In this document: piece after piece, positions 11,742-20,484 of the stretch
Layout of the letters: every line of letters begins with the position of its first letter
Position numbering within the stretch: position 1 is the first letter of the stretch
NCBI RefSeq assembly: GCF_019797865.1
Contig: NZ_CP081869.1
Coordinates: 1,860,001-1,924,000, forward strand
DNA: 64,000 nt
Reading direction: 5' to 3'
Source: Chenggangzhangella methanolivorans
GTDB taxonomy: Bacteria; Pseudomonadota; Alphaproteobacteria; Rhizobiales; Methylopilaceae
Notes under the pieces: generated by a model
What the model was told of the DNA's origin: nothing
Databases searched by the model: none
Seen by the model: the letters and a program-made list of their open reading frames with translations, nothing else
Made by a program: the position numbers and the translations under genes

Positions 11742-12421
11742 GCGGCGGCGTCCGTCACGGTCTCGATCCGGCCCGAGCGCAGCCGCACCACGCGGCCGCA
11801 GCGTGCGGCGAGCGCGGGATCATGGGTGACGAGCACCAGCGTCGCGCCGCGCTCGGCTGTCTTGGCGAAGAGAAGGTCGGCGATCTGCTTGCCGGTCGTC
11901 TCGTCGAGATTGCCCGTCGGCTCGTCGGCCACGAGGATTTCGGGCCGGTTCGACAGCGCGCGGGCGAGCGCCACGCGCTGCTGCTCGCCGCCCGACATCT
12001 GGGCCGGATGATGGTGCAGCCGCTCGGCGAGGCCGACCGCCCGCAGCTCGGCCTCCGCCCGCTCGAACGCGTCCGGCTCGCCGGCGAGCTCGAGCGGCAC
12101 CGCGACGTTCTCGAGCGCCGTCATGGTCGGGATGAGGTGGAAGGCCTGGAACACGACCCCTATGTTCCGGCCGCGAAAGCGCGCCAGCGCGTCTTCGCCG
12201 AGGACGGCGACGTTCTCGCCCAGCACCGTCACCGCGCCGGAGTCCGGCCGCTCCAGCCCCGCGAGCACCATCAACAGCGTGGACTTTCCCGACCCAGAGG
12301 GGCCGACGAGGCCGACGGCCTCGCCCTTCTCGATCGAGAGGCTCACGCCCTTGAGGATGTGGACGCGGGCGGGGCCGGAGCCCAGCGCGACGTTGACGTC
12401 ACGGAGTTCGATCGCCGTCAT
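11738..12421 (-). CDS. ABC transporter ATP-binding protein (YbbA/LolD-like)
   Basis: A 227-residue ATPase with Walker A GPSGSGKST, Q-loop FQAFHLIPTMTALENV, signature MSGGEQQRVALARAL, Walker B ILVADEPTGNLD and switch VTHD. It powers the permease whose start overlaps this stop. Start 12421 (MTAIELRDVNVALG) is chosen by family alignment. The gene is divergent from a TesA-like esterase, the same arrangement as tesA / ybbA-ybbP in E. coli. Confidence 0.92.
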   Translation of the reverse strand: MTAIELRDVNVALGSGPARVHILKGVSLSIEKGEAVGLVGPSGSGKSTLLMVLAGLERPDSGAVTVLGENVAVLGEDALARFRGRNIGVVFQAFHLIPTMTALENVAVPLELAGEPDAFERAEAELRAVGLAERLHHHPAQMSGGEQQRVALARALSNRPEILVADEPTGNLDETTGKQIADLLFAKTAERGATLVLVTHDPALAARCGRVVRLRSGRIETVTDAAA

Positions 12422-12518
12422 GAAGCCGTTGATCCATGTCCTTAAGAACGCCGGTGTATCGCGGCGCAACATCGGCGCAGATAGCGACGCGATTGCGGCG
12501 TTCCAACCGTCGCGGCGG

Positions 12519-13154
12519 ATGGTGGCGGCAGGAATGGCGTTCGCTCTCGCAGGCGTGATGATCTCCGAGGCTTCCTCCGCAGCCCAGCCGATCAAGCTCG
12601 TGGCCTTCGGTGACAGCCTGACGGCGGGCTACGGCGTCGGCCCGGCGGACGCCTTTCCGGTCAAGCTCGCGGCCGCGCTCAAGGCCAAGGGACGGGACGT
12701 CGCGATCTCGAACGCAGGCGTGTCCGGCGACACCGCGAGCGGCGGGGCGGACCGGGTGGACTGGTCAGTCCCCGAGGGCACGCAAGGCGTGATCCTTTCG
12801 CTCGGCGCCAACGACATGCTGCGCGGCGTCGACCCGAAGACGACGCGCGCCGCGCTGACCCGCATCCTCGACCGACTTCAGGCGCGCAAGATTTCGGTGA
12901 TGCTCGCCGGCATGCGGGCCGCGCCGAACCTCGGACTGGACTACGGAAAATCGTTCGAGAAGATCTACACGGATCTCGCAAGCGAGCGCGGGCTGACGCT
13001 CTACCCGTTCTTCCTCGAGGGCGTCGCGGGCGACCGCTCGCTGAACCAGACCGACGGCATCCACCCCAACCCGAAGGGCGTCGACGTGATCGTGGCCGGC
13101 ATGCTGCCGAAGGTCGAGGAGTTCCTCGACAAGATCGAGGCCGGCCGCAGCTGA
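12519..13154 (+). CDS. SGNH/GDSL arylesterase (TesA-like)
   Basis: A 211-residue periplasmic lipolytic enzyme. The signal peptide is MVAAGMAFALAGVMISEASSA. The four SGNH blocks are AFGDSLTAGYG (Ser nucleophile), SNAGVSGDTASGG (Gly), LSLGANDMLRG (Asn) and DGIHPNPKG (Asp-His). It is homologous to E. coli TesA, a thioesterase/lysophospholipase/arylesterase. Start choice is uncertain: an in-frame ATG at 12420 would overlap the divergent ABC gene, so 12519 is preferred. Divergence from a YbbA-YbbP-like pair is conserved across proteobacteria. Confidence 0.85.
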   Translation: MVAAGMAFALAGVMISEASSAAQPIKLVAFGDSLTAGYGVGPADAFPVKLAAALKAKGRDVAISNAGVSGDTASGGADRVDWSVPEGTQGVILSLGANDMLRGVDPKTTRAALTRILDRLQARKISVMLAGMRAAPNLGLDYGKSFEKIYTDLASERGLTLYPFFLEGVAGDRSLNQTDGIHPNPKGVDVIVAGMLPKVEEFLDKIEAGRS

Positions 13155-13330
13155 ATCCAGAACGCCCGCAGCTTTCACGGAAGACGCTCAGACCGTCATC
13201 GCGACCGCAGAGCCGGGACCCACAAACGCGACGACGCAGAATGCCCGGTCTCGCCGCAGGCGACGCGTCCGGCTCACCCGCCGGGACGACGACGGGGCCT
13301 TCTCCGTCCACTTCGAAAGGACGTTCACCC

Positions 13331-14380
13331 ATGGAAATGCGCAAGCTCGGCCGCACGGGGCTCGACGTTAGCCTTGTCTGCCTCGGCACGATGACGTTCG
13401 GCGAGCAGAACACCGAAGCCGAAGGCCACGCCCAGATGGACCGGGCGAAGGACGCGGGCGTCAACTTCCTCGACGCCGCCGAGCTCTATCCGATCCCGCC
13501 GAAGCCGAGACGCAGGGGCGCACCGAGGAGACCATCGGCACATGGCTCAAGAGCCGCGGCGGGCGCGACAAGGTCGTGGTCGCGACCAAGGCGGTGGGCC
13601 GGACCGCGATGCCCCAGTTCCGCGACGACGGCAAAGGCGCGCGCCTCTCGCGCGGGCAGCTTCGAGAAGCGGTCGAGAAGAGCCTGAGGAGGCTCCAGAC
13701 CGACTATATCGACCTCTACCAACTGCACTGGCCGGACCGGGAGGTCAGCCAGTTCGGCGCGAACCCGGTCACGTTCAGGACCGTCGCGCCGGCGCCCGAC
13801 GAGGTACCGATCGGCGAGACTCTGGAGGCGCTCCAGGAGTTCGTCGCCGAGGGCAAGATCCGGCATGTGGGCCTCTCGAACGAGAGCGCCTGGGGGACGA
13901 TGCGCTTTCTGGCCGAGAGCGACGCCGGCCGCGGCCCGCGCGTGGCCTCGATCCAGAACGGCTACAACCTCGTCAACCGCACATTCGAGACCGCACTCGC
14001 CGAAGTCGCGCTGCGCGAGGACGTCGGTCTGCTGGCCTATTCGCCGCTCGCGCAGGGCTATCTGACAGGCAAGTATCGGAACGGCGCGCTGCCGGACGGC
14101 TCGCGCAAGAAGCTGTTCGACCGGCTGCAGCGCTACGAGGGGCCGGGCGCCGAGGAGGCGATCGGGGCCTATCTCGATCTTGCTGGGGATCGGCTGGAGC
14201 CCTGGCGATCTCGCCTTGCGTTTCGCCGCGACGCGTCCTTTCGTGACCTCCGTGATCATCGGCGCGACCACGATGGAGCAGCTCGACCAGGATCTCGCGG
14301 CCTTCGACAGGCGGTGGAGCGCCGAGATCGAGGCGCGGGTCGACGCGATCCACGCCGCCCGCCCCAACACCTGCCCATAA
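13331..14380 (+). CDS. Aldo/keto reductase (Tas-like), two frameshifts
   Basis: An NADPH-dependent aldo/keto reductase of the Tas/YghZ group. MEMRKLGRTGLDVSLVCLGTMTFGEQN begins the barrel; the catalytic Tyr lies in NFLDAAELYP, Lys in VVATKAV and His in YQLHWPDR. The frame breaks near 13504 (AAG-GCC-GAG read as AAGCCGAG) and again near 14180-14195, after which DLALRFAATRPFVTSVIIGATTMEQL completes the barrel. The two shifts cancel: the span is 1050 bases, about 349 residues, normal for the group. The physiological substrate is unknown. Confidence 0.82.
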
Positions 14381-14400
14381 GGCCAGAAGGAGCGTCACGC

Positions 14401-14934
14401 GTGCCGCGGCTGTTCACCGCCCTCGAGGTTCCCGAAGACGTGGCGCAGGCGCTCGCGACCTATCGCGGCGGGCTTTCGGGCGCGCGCTGGATCGACGTCG
14501 AGAACTATCACGTCACCCTGCGCTTCCTCGGCGACATCGAGGAGGAGGTCGCGCAGGAGGCCGCCTATCTGTTGGGGCAGGTGCGGCGCGCGCCCTTCGA
14601 GGTGACGATCGAGGGGCTCGACGCCTTCGGCGGCGACCGGCCGCGCGCGCTGATCGCGCGCATCGCGCCCTCCCCCGCCATCGTCGAGCTGCAGGCCGAG
14701 CACGAGCGGCTGATGCGGCGCGCGGGACTGCCGTCGGAAAAGCGCAAGTTCGCGCCGCATGTCACGCTCGCGCGGCTGCGCGACGCCTCCCCGCGGGCGG
14801 TCGCGGACTATCTCGGATTGCGGGGAGGCCCTCCCGGGCTGACGTTCCGCGCCGACCAGTTCGTGATCTATTCGTCGCGCGATTCCGTCGGCGGAGGCCC
14901 TTACGTGATGGAGGCCGCCTACCCGCTGAGGTGA
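14401..14934 (+). CDS. thpR: RNA 2',3'-cyclic phosphodiesterase (2'-5' RNA ligase family)
   Basis: A 177-residue protein with the two HxTx motifs of the 2H phosphoesterase family: NYHVTLRFLG near residue 38 and FAPHVTLARL near residue 118. ThpR hydrolyses 2',3'-cyclic phosphates on RNA and ligates tRNA halves in vitro. It starts with GTG at 14401, with AAGGAG 9 bases upstream. It lies 20 bases after the aldo/keto reductase gene. The frame is intact. Confidence 0.88.
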   Translation: MPRLFTALEVPEDVAQALATYRGGLSGARWIDVENYHVTLRFLGDIEEEVAQEAAYLLGQVRRAPFEVTIEGLDAFGGDRPRALIARIAPSPAIVELQAEHERLMRRAGLPSEKRKFAPHVTLARLRDASPRAVADYLGLRGGPPGLTFRADQFVIYSSRDSVGGGPYVMEAAYPLR

Positions 14935-14950
14935 GGCGCGGCGTCTCCGC

Positions 14951-15097
14951 CCCCTCTCCCGCGGGCGGGAGAGGGTAAGGGTGAGGGGGTCAGCGCAGAG
15001 GCCAGACCGGAGCGCCCGTCCGCGCGGACGGGCGTCCTTTCTGAAACTGCAGCGCCAAATCCCCTCATCCTTACCTTCTCCCGTAAACGGGAGAAGG
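14951..15097. repeat. Two-hairpin intergenic repeat (family C)
   Basis: Arms CCCTCTCCC-GCGG-GCGGGAGAGGG plus GTAAGGGTGAGGGG (14952-14987) and their rough inverse CCCCTCATCCTTACC plus TTCTCCC-GTAA-ACGGGAGAA (15061-15097) enclose a unique centre. Each arm is a hairpin, and the two arms can also pair with each other. Related elements are at 32271-32408 and 37875-38012. It fills most of the 300-base gap before asnO, with no gene seen. Confidence 0.75.
15013..15034 (+). terminator. Terminator-like hairpin after thpR
   Basis: A 10-bp perfect stem CGCCCGTCCG / CGGACGGGCG with a 2-base loop is followed by TCCTTTCTG, about 80 bases past the thpR stop. It is the central part of a family C repeat. The weak T-run keeps confidence moderate. 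Confidence 0.45.
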
Positions 15098-15234
15098 AAC
15101 GGCGAGCGCTCCCGCCTCTCTTTCCTAGGCCGGCGCCCGTTCTTTCAGCGTGCCTCTTGGCGTTCCAAGACTCGATTTCGCTCATTCGCGCCATAGGTTG
15201 CAGCGCACAAGGCGAAACTGGACGATCTCAAAAC

Positions 15235-17007
15235 ATGTGCGGAATCTGTGGTGAAGCGACCTTCCTGGGGCAGCCGGCCTCGGTCGAGGCGGTGGCGGCG
15301 ATGTCTGGCTGCATGGTGCCTCGCGGGCCCGACGGCGACGGCGTCGTCTCGCGCGGACGGGTCGCGTTCGGCCATCGCCGGCTGAAGATCATCGATCTGT
15401 CCGAAAAGGCCGAGCAGCCGATGGTCGACCCGACGCTCGGGCTCACCATCGTGTTCAACGGCTGCATCTACAATCACAAGGAGCTGCGCGCCGAGCTCGA
15501 GCAGAAGGGCTACCGCTTCTTCTCCGACGGCGACACGGAAGTCATCGTCAAGGGCTGGCACGCCTGGGGAACCGAGCTTCCGAAGAAGCTCTTCGGCATG
15601 TTCGCGATCGCGATCCACGAGCGCGACACCGGCCGCGTGATCCTCATCCGCGACCGGCTCGGCATCAAGCCGCTCTATGTGTCTGAAGGCAACGGGCGGC
15701 TCCGGTTCTCGTCCTCGCTGCCCTCGCTGCTCGCGGCGGGCGGCGTCGACACCTCGATCGATCCCGCGGCGCTCAACGCCTACATGTCGTTCCATTCAGT
15801 GGTTCCGGCGCCGCGCACGATCCTTGCGGGCGTGCGCAAGCTGCCGCCCGCGACGCTCAAGATCTGGGAGCCGGACGGCCGCACCAAGGAGGAGGTCTAC
15901 TGGCAGGTCTCCTACGAGCGGACCGCCGCCGACATCGGCAAGACCTTCGACGACTGGCGCGAGGAGGTGCACGCCTCGCTGCGCACCGCCGTGAAGCGCC
16001 GCATGGTGGCGGACGTGCCTGTCGGCGTGCTGCTTTCGGGCGGCGTCGACTCGTCGGTCGTCGTGGCGCTGCTGGCCGAGCTCGGCCACGAGAAGATCGA
16101 GACTTTCTCGATCGGCTTCGAGGCGCGCGGCGGCGAGGAAGGCGACGAGTTCAAGTACTCCGACATCATCGTCGACAAGTTCAAGACCTCGCACCACAAG
16201 ATCATGATCGAGGAGCGCCGGATGCTCGACGCGCTTCCGGGCGCGATCCAGGCGATGTCCGAGCCGATGGTGAGCCACGACTGCGTGGCCTTCTACCTGC
16301 TGTCGGAAGAGGTGCGGAAGCACGTCACCGTCGTGCAGTCGGGCCAGGGCGCCGACGAGATTTTCGCCGGCTATCATTGGTATCCGAAGGTCAACGCCTC
16401 GAACGCGCCGGTCGACGACTACGCCAAGGCGTTCTTCGACCGCGACCATGCGACCTATCTCAGCCATGTCAGCGACGCTTACGGCGGCGCCGACCATGCG
16501 CGCGCCTTCGTCGAGGAGCACTTCGCCATGGCCGGCGCGGACGACGCTGTCGACAAGGCGCTGCGCCTCGACTCGACCGTCATGCTGGTCGACGACCCGG
16601 TGAAGCGCGTCGACAACATGACCATGGCGCATTCGCTCGAGGCCCGCGTGCCGTTCCTCGACCACGAACTGGTCGAGCTCGCGGCCCGCATCCCCGGCGA
16701 GCACAAGCTCGCCGACGGCGGCAAGGGCGTTCTGAAGGATCTCGCGCGCCACATCGTGCCGAAGGAGATCGTCGATCGGCCGAAGGGCTACTTCCCGGTG
16801 CCGGGCCTGAAATATCTCGAGGGCCAGACGCTCGAGATGGTGCGCGACGCGCTCGGTTCGCAAAAAGCCCGCGAGCGCGGCCTGTTCCGGCCCGAATATC
16901 TCGACAAGCTGTTCGAGAACCCCGCCGAGCACATCACGCCGCTCAGGGGATCGGAACTCTGGCAATGCGCGTTGCTGGAGGTCTGGCTGCAGACGCACGG
17001 CGTCTGA
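15235..17007 (+). CDS. asnO: N-acetylglutaminylglutamine amidotransferase
   Basis: A 590-residue class II amidotransferase of the asparagine-synthase family. The mature N-terminal Cys nucleophile is Cys2 (MCGICGEATF), which fixes the start. Glutaminase residues lie in RGPDGDG and FNGCIYNHKELR, and the synthetase ATP loop is VGVLLSGGVDSSVVV near residue 265. With the next gene (ngg) it makes the osmolyte N-acetylglutaminylglutamine amide by amidating the dipeptide. The assignment rests on the conserved cassette asnO-ngg-M42 peptidase, known from Sinorhizobium and Pseudomonas. Osmotic regulation is likely but no signal is seen. The frame is intact. Confidence 0.92.
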   Translation: MCGICGEATFLGQPASVEAVAAMSGCMVPRGPDGDGVVSRGRVAFGHRRLKIIDLSEKAEQPMVDPTLGLTIVFNGCIYNHKELRAELEQKGYRFFSDGDTEVIVKGWHAWGTELPKKLFGMFAIAIHERDTGRVILIRDRLGIKPLYVSEGNGRLRFSSSLPSLLAAGGVDTSIDPAALNAYMSFHSVVPAPRTILAGVRKLPPATLKIWEPDGRTKEEVYWQVSYERTAADIGKTFDDWREEVHASLRTAVKRRMVADVPVGVLLSGGVDSSVVVALLAELGHEKIETFSIGFEARGGEEGDEFKYSDIIVDKFKTSHHKIMIEERRMLDALPGAIQAMSEPMVSHDCVAFYLLSEEVRKHVTVVQSGQGADEIFAGYHWYPKVNASNAPVDDYAKAFFDRDHATYLSHVSDAYGGADHARAFVEEHFAMAGADDAVDKALRLDSTVMLVDDPVKRVDNMTMAHSLEARVPFLDHELVELAARIPGEHKLADGGKGVLKDLARHIVPKEIVDRPKGYFPVPGLKYLEGQTLEMVRDALGSQKARERGLFRPEYLDKLFENPAEHITPLRGSELWQCALLEVWLQTHGV

Positions 17008-17066
17008 GCGCGTTCGGCGCCTCCGGCGCTGCGAGTCGAACTGGAAATATGAGAAAGGCCCGACCG

Positions 17067-18797
17067 ATGTCAGCAGCCCTCGCCGAGAGCGACACTGCAG
17101 GGGCGGACTCCCCCGCGCGCCCGACCGCGATGCGGCCCGACGTGACCGTGGATTGCGGCTGGGGCCGCCTCCTATTCGCGCAGACCTTCGCCGACCCCAA
17201 GGTGCTGGCCGAGGCGCTGCGCGAGGAGGGTCCGGACCAACGCGACATCGCCTGCTACGTCAACGACCCGCATGTGCTGATCGCCCAGGCGCCGCTCGAG
17301 CTTTTCCTCGATCCGAGCCACATGTTCCGGCTCGATCTCGGCGCTTACGAACCGTCCGACCGCGACAACCGCGCGGTCCATGTGCGCCGGCTTTCGGACG
17401 CGCAGGACATCGAGGCGATCAGCCGGATCTACTCGGCGCGCCACATGGTCTCGGCGCGGCCCGACTTCTACGAACGCCACCGCGACGACGACACGCTCGT
17501 GCATCTCGTCGCGCAGGACGTGCGCACCCATGAGATCGTCGGCGTGGTCACGGGCGTCGACCATGTGCTGGCGTTCGACGACACCGAGAAAGGCTCGTCG
17601 CTCTGGTGCCTCGCGGTCGATCCGCAGTCGCGCCATCCGGGCGTCGGCGAGATGCTGGTGCGAAGCCTCGCGGAGCTGTTCAAGGAGCGCGGCGCGGCCT
17701 TCATGGACTTGTCCGTCATGCACGACAACGAGCTCGCCATCGGCCTCTATGAGAAGCTCGGCTTCGAGCGCCGCTACACCTTCTCGATCAAGCGCCGGAA
17801 CTACATCAACGAGCGCCTGTTCGTCGGCGAGCCCGGCGTCGACGGGCTGAACCCCTACGCCAAGATCATCGTGGACGAGGCGCGCCGCCGCGGCATCGGC
17901 GTCGAGGTCACGGACGCCGAGGGCGGCTTCTTCCGCCTGACCCATGGCGGCCGGTCGCTGGTGTGCCGCGAGAGCCTGTCGGAGCTCACCACCGGCATCG
18001 CGATGTCGATCTGCGACGACAAGGCGGTGACCCGCCGCGCGGTTGCGAAGGCCGGCGTCGTGGCCCCGGACCAGATCGAGGCCGGCGACCGCGAGGCTTT
18101 GGAGGCCTTCCTCGAAAAGCACGGCGCGGTCGTCGTGAAGCCCGCCCGCGGCGAACAGGGCCGCGGCATCACGGTCGGGCTCGACACGATTGAGGATCTC
18201 GAGGCCGCGATCGAGGACGCCAAAGCGTTCTGCGACCGCGTCGTGGTCGAGCAGATGGTCGAGGGCGAGGACCTCCGCATCATCGTCATCGACTTCAAGC
18301 TGGTGGCGGCCGCCATCCGCCGCCCCGCTCACGTCATCGGCGACGGCAAGACCACGATCCGCGAGCTGATCGAGAAGCAGTCGAAGCGCCGGCAGGCGGC
18401 GACGGGCGGCGAAAGCTCGATCCCGATGGACGGGCAGACGGAGAAGTGCGTCGCCAAGGCCGGCTACGCGATGGACGACGTCGCGCCGGAGAACAAGGTG
18501 ATCATGGTCCGCAAGACCGCGAACCTGCACACCGGCGGCACCATTCACGACGTCACCGGCGAGGTGCATCCCGCGCTCGTCGAGGCGGCGGTGAAATGCG
18601 CGCGGGCGATCGACATCCCGGTCTGCGGTATCGACTTCATGGTGACGTCGCCGCGCGGGCCGGACTACGCCTTCATCGAGTGCAACGAGCGCCCGGGCCT
18701 CGCCAACCACGAGCCGCAGCCGACCGCCGAGCGGTTCATCGACTTGCTGTTCCCGCTGTCGATGCCCGCCGCCGTGCGGCGCGTCGGCCTCGGATGA
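17067..18797 (+). CDS. ngg: N-acetylglutaminylglutamine synthetase (GNAT + ATP-grasp)
   Basis: A 576-residue bifunctional enzyme. A GNAT acetyltransferase region (about residues 85-245, with LWCLAVDPQSRHPGVGEMLVRSLAELF and IGLYEKLGFERRY) is followed by an ATP-grasp ligase (about 290-570, with AVVVKPARGEQGRGITVGL, VEQMVEGEDLRIIVID and ECNERPGLANHEPQ). It joins two glutamines and acetylates the product, the substrate of AsnO. It lies 59 bases after asnO. Start 17067 is preferred (AAAGG about 9 bases upstream); an in-frame ATG at 17049 exists. The frame is intact. Confidence 0.92.
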   Translation: MSAALAESDTAGADSPARPTAMRPDVTVDCGWGRLLFAQTFADPKVLAEALREEGPDQRDIACYVNDPHVLIAQAPLELFLDPSHMFRLDLGAYEPSDRDNRAVHVRRLSDAQDIEAISRIYSARHMVSARPDFYERHRDDDTLVHLVAQDVRTHEIVGVVTGVDHVLAFDDTEKGSSLWCLAVDPQSRHPGVGEMLVRSLAELFKERGAAFMDLSVMHDNELAIGLYEKLGFERRYTFSIKRRNYINERLFVGEPGVDGLNPYAKIIVDEARRRGIGVEVTDAEGGFFRLTHGGRSLVCRESLSELTTGIAMSICDDKAVTRRAVAKAGVVAPDQIEAGDREALEAFLEKHGAVVVKPARGEQGRGITVGLDTIEDLEAAIEDAKAFCDRVVVEQMVEGEDLRIIVIDFKLVAAAIRRPAHVIGDGKTTIRELIEKQSKRRQAATGGESSIPMDGQTEKCVAKAGYAMDDVAPENKVIMVRKTANLHTGGTIHDVTGEVHPALVEAAVKCARAIDIPVCGIDFMVTSPRGPDYAFIECNERPGLANHEPQPTAERFIDLLFPLSMPAAVRRVGLG

Positions 18798-18819
18798 GTG
18801 ACGCAGCGCAGCACAAAGA

Positions 18820-18844
18820 AAAAGGCCGCCCCGAGGGGCGGCCT
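18820..18844 (-). terminator. Terminator of the 47-residue gene
   Basis: A 10-bp perfect stem AGGCCGCCCC / GGGGCGGCCT is followed on the minus strand by TTTTTCTTTG, a strong intrinsic terminator 31 bases past the stop of the small minus-strand gene. On the plus strand the same hairpin lies just after ngg and could limit read-through. Confidence 0.8.
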
Positions 18845-18875
18845 GAAGTCAGGGAAGATTACGCAGGTACGAAAA

Positions 18876-19019
18876 TCAGAGGCCGAAGGGATAGTCGCGA
18901 TGGGCGCGATGCAGAGCGCGGCCCTGCTCCTCGAAGAAGGCCTCGAACTCCGAGAAGAAGCGAGAGAAGAAGCTCAGCGAGAAGGGCGCGGAGACGACCT
19001 TGAGCACGGCGGCGGTCAT
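18876..19019 (-). CDS. Small unknown protein inside the NAGGN cassette
   Basis: A 47-residue frame starts MTAAVLKVVSAPFSLSFFSR and ends HRDYPFGL. It is rich in Phe (eight of 47) with an FFSRFFSEFEAFFEEQ amphipathic helix. AGGA lies 7 bases before the ATG and a strong terminator follows the stop, so this is a complete transcription unit on the strand opposite asnO-ngg-peptidase. I do not recognise the family; the loose resemblance to small DUF1127-type proteins is weak. A membrane-surface or regulatory role is possible but is only inference. Confidence 0.7.
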   Translation of the reverse strand: MTAAVLKVVSAPFSLSFFSRFFSEFEAFFEEQGRALHRAHRDYPFGL

Positions 19020-19077
19020 GGCGATGTCCTTTCAGTCTGGGCGCTAAAGCAGCCCGCGTCGTTCGATGACGACAATC

Positions 19078-19121
19078 TGGCATGCCAAATGCCCGAACTG
19101 AACGGCCGTTCTGGCATGCCA
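19078..19121. promoter_or_regulatory. Twin palindromes TGGCATGCCA (operator-like)
   Basis: The perfect 10-bp palindrome TGGCATGCCA occurs at 19078-19087 and again at 19112-19121 (CTGGCATGCCAG), with centres 34 bp apart, about three helical turns. The pair lies in the 227-base region between the divergent small gene and the M42 peptidase gene, where an operator would be expected. The binding protein is unknown. Confidence 0.55.
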
Positions 19122-19246
19122 GTCATGCTTCGCACGCGCAGCAAAGCTTAAATCCTCATTCAACCCTGCCGGGGGCGGACCGTCGGCCGATCCATGTTAT
19201 GGAGGCCGCCCGCCGACTCAGCCCTCCCAAACCGGATCGGTGATCC

Positions 19247-20408
19247 ATGCCGCGTCTCGACGTCGACATCGACTACCTCGCCGAGCAGCTCAAGGGACTG
19301 CTCAAGATCCCGAGCCCCACGGGCTTCACCGACACCATCACCCATGCGGTGGTGGACGAGCTCGTCAGGCTCGGCGTCGAGCCCGAGGTCACCCGCCGCG
19401 GCGCGATCCGCGCGAAGCTTAAAGGTCGGGTGAAGGATCCGAGCCGCGCGCTCATCGCCCATCTCGACACGCTCGGCGCGCAGGTGAAGCTGCTCAAGTC
19501 CAACGGCCGGCTCGAGCTCGTGCCGATCGGCAAACTGGTCGGCGCGCTTCGCCGAAGGCGCGCGCGTCACGATCTTCACCGAGGCCGGCGCCTATCGCGG
19601 CTCGATTTTGCCGCTCAAGGCCTCGGGCCACACCTACAACGACGAGATCGACAGCCAGCCGACCGGCTGGCAGCACGTCGAGCTGCGCGTCGACGCGCTT
19701 GTGCGCGACGTCGCGGACCTGCAGCGCCTCGGCTTCCATGTCGGCGACGTGGTGGCGATCGACACCCAGGCCGAGTTTCTCGACAACGGCTTCATCGTCT
19801 CGCGCCACCTCGACGACAAGGCCGGCGTCGCGATCCTGCTGACGGCGCTGAAGGCGATCGTTGAGTCGGGCAAGAAGCCGCCGGTCGACACATGGTTCGT
19901 GCTGTCGATCGCCGAAGAGGTCGGGGTCGGGGCCGCCGCCGTTCTGCCGCACGACGTCGCCGCCATGGTGACGATCGACAACGGCACCACGGCTCCGGGC
20001 CAGAACTCCGACGAGTTCGGCGTGACCATCGCGATGGCCGACCAGACCGGGTCCGTTCGACTACCATCTCACCCACGAGCTGATCCGGCTCGCGCGCGAG
20101 AACGACATCCGCCACCAGCGCGACGTGTTCCGCTACTACCGCTCGGATTCGGCCTCCGCCATCGAGGCGGGAGCGGACGTGCGCACGGCGCTCGCGACCT
20201 TCGGGGTCGACGCGTCCCATGGCTACGAGCGCATCCACATGCATGCGCTGCGCTCGCTCGCCGAGCTCATGACCGCCTATGTGACGAGCCCGATCGACAT
20301 CAAGCGCGACGCCAAGCCGATCGGCGACATCGAGGGCTTCACGCACCAGCCGACCGCGCCGGCCGAGCCGACATCGAGCCGGGCGAGACGATGCCGGCGA
20401 CCGATTGA
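19247..20408 (+). CDS. NAGGN-cassette M42-family peptidase, three frameshifts
   Basis: The third member of the NAGGN trio, a glutamyl-aminopeptidase-like M42 hydrolase presumed to act on the osmolyte or its precursor. Metal ligands are visible in LIAHLDTLGAQV, SRHLDDKAGVAIL, LSIAEEVGVGAA, TIDNGT and GYERIHMHAL. The frame changes near 19533 (an extra A in GGCAAACTGG), near 20052 (an extra T before CCGTTCGACTAC) and near 20367 (GAG-GCC-GAC read as GAGCCGAC). The net +1 matches the span of 1162 bases; corrected length is 386 residues, ending IEPGETMPATD. It is separated from ngg by a small antisense gene. Confidence 0.88.
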
Positions 20409-20435
20409 GGTCCGCCGGCGGCGTCTGTCTCGGAA

Positions 20436-20474
20436 GACGATCCCGGATCGGCCTGCGGCCGTCCGGGACGACGG
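20436..20474. repeat. Palindromic repeat (family A, half unit)
   Basis: GACGATCCCGGATCGGCC-TGC-GGCCGTCCGGGACGACGG forms a hairpin between the convergent peptidase and tadC genes. The same unit, inverted, is present at 56795-56840. It probably serves as a terminator for both genes. Confidence 0.7.
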
Positions 20475-20484
20475 CGTGGCCGCC

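Noticed and set aside
13193..13240. Degenerate family A repeat before the aldo/keto reductase
   Set aside because: Only fragments (GTCATCGCGACCGCAGAGCC) resemble the repeat and no hairpin forms.
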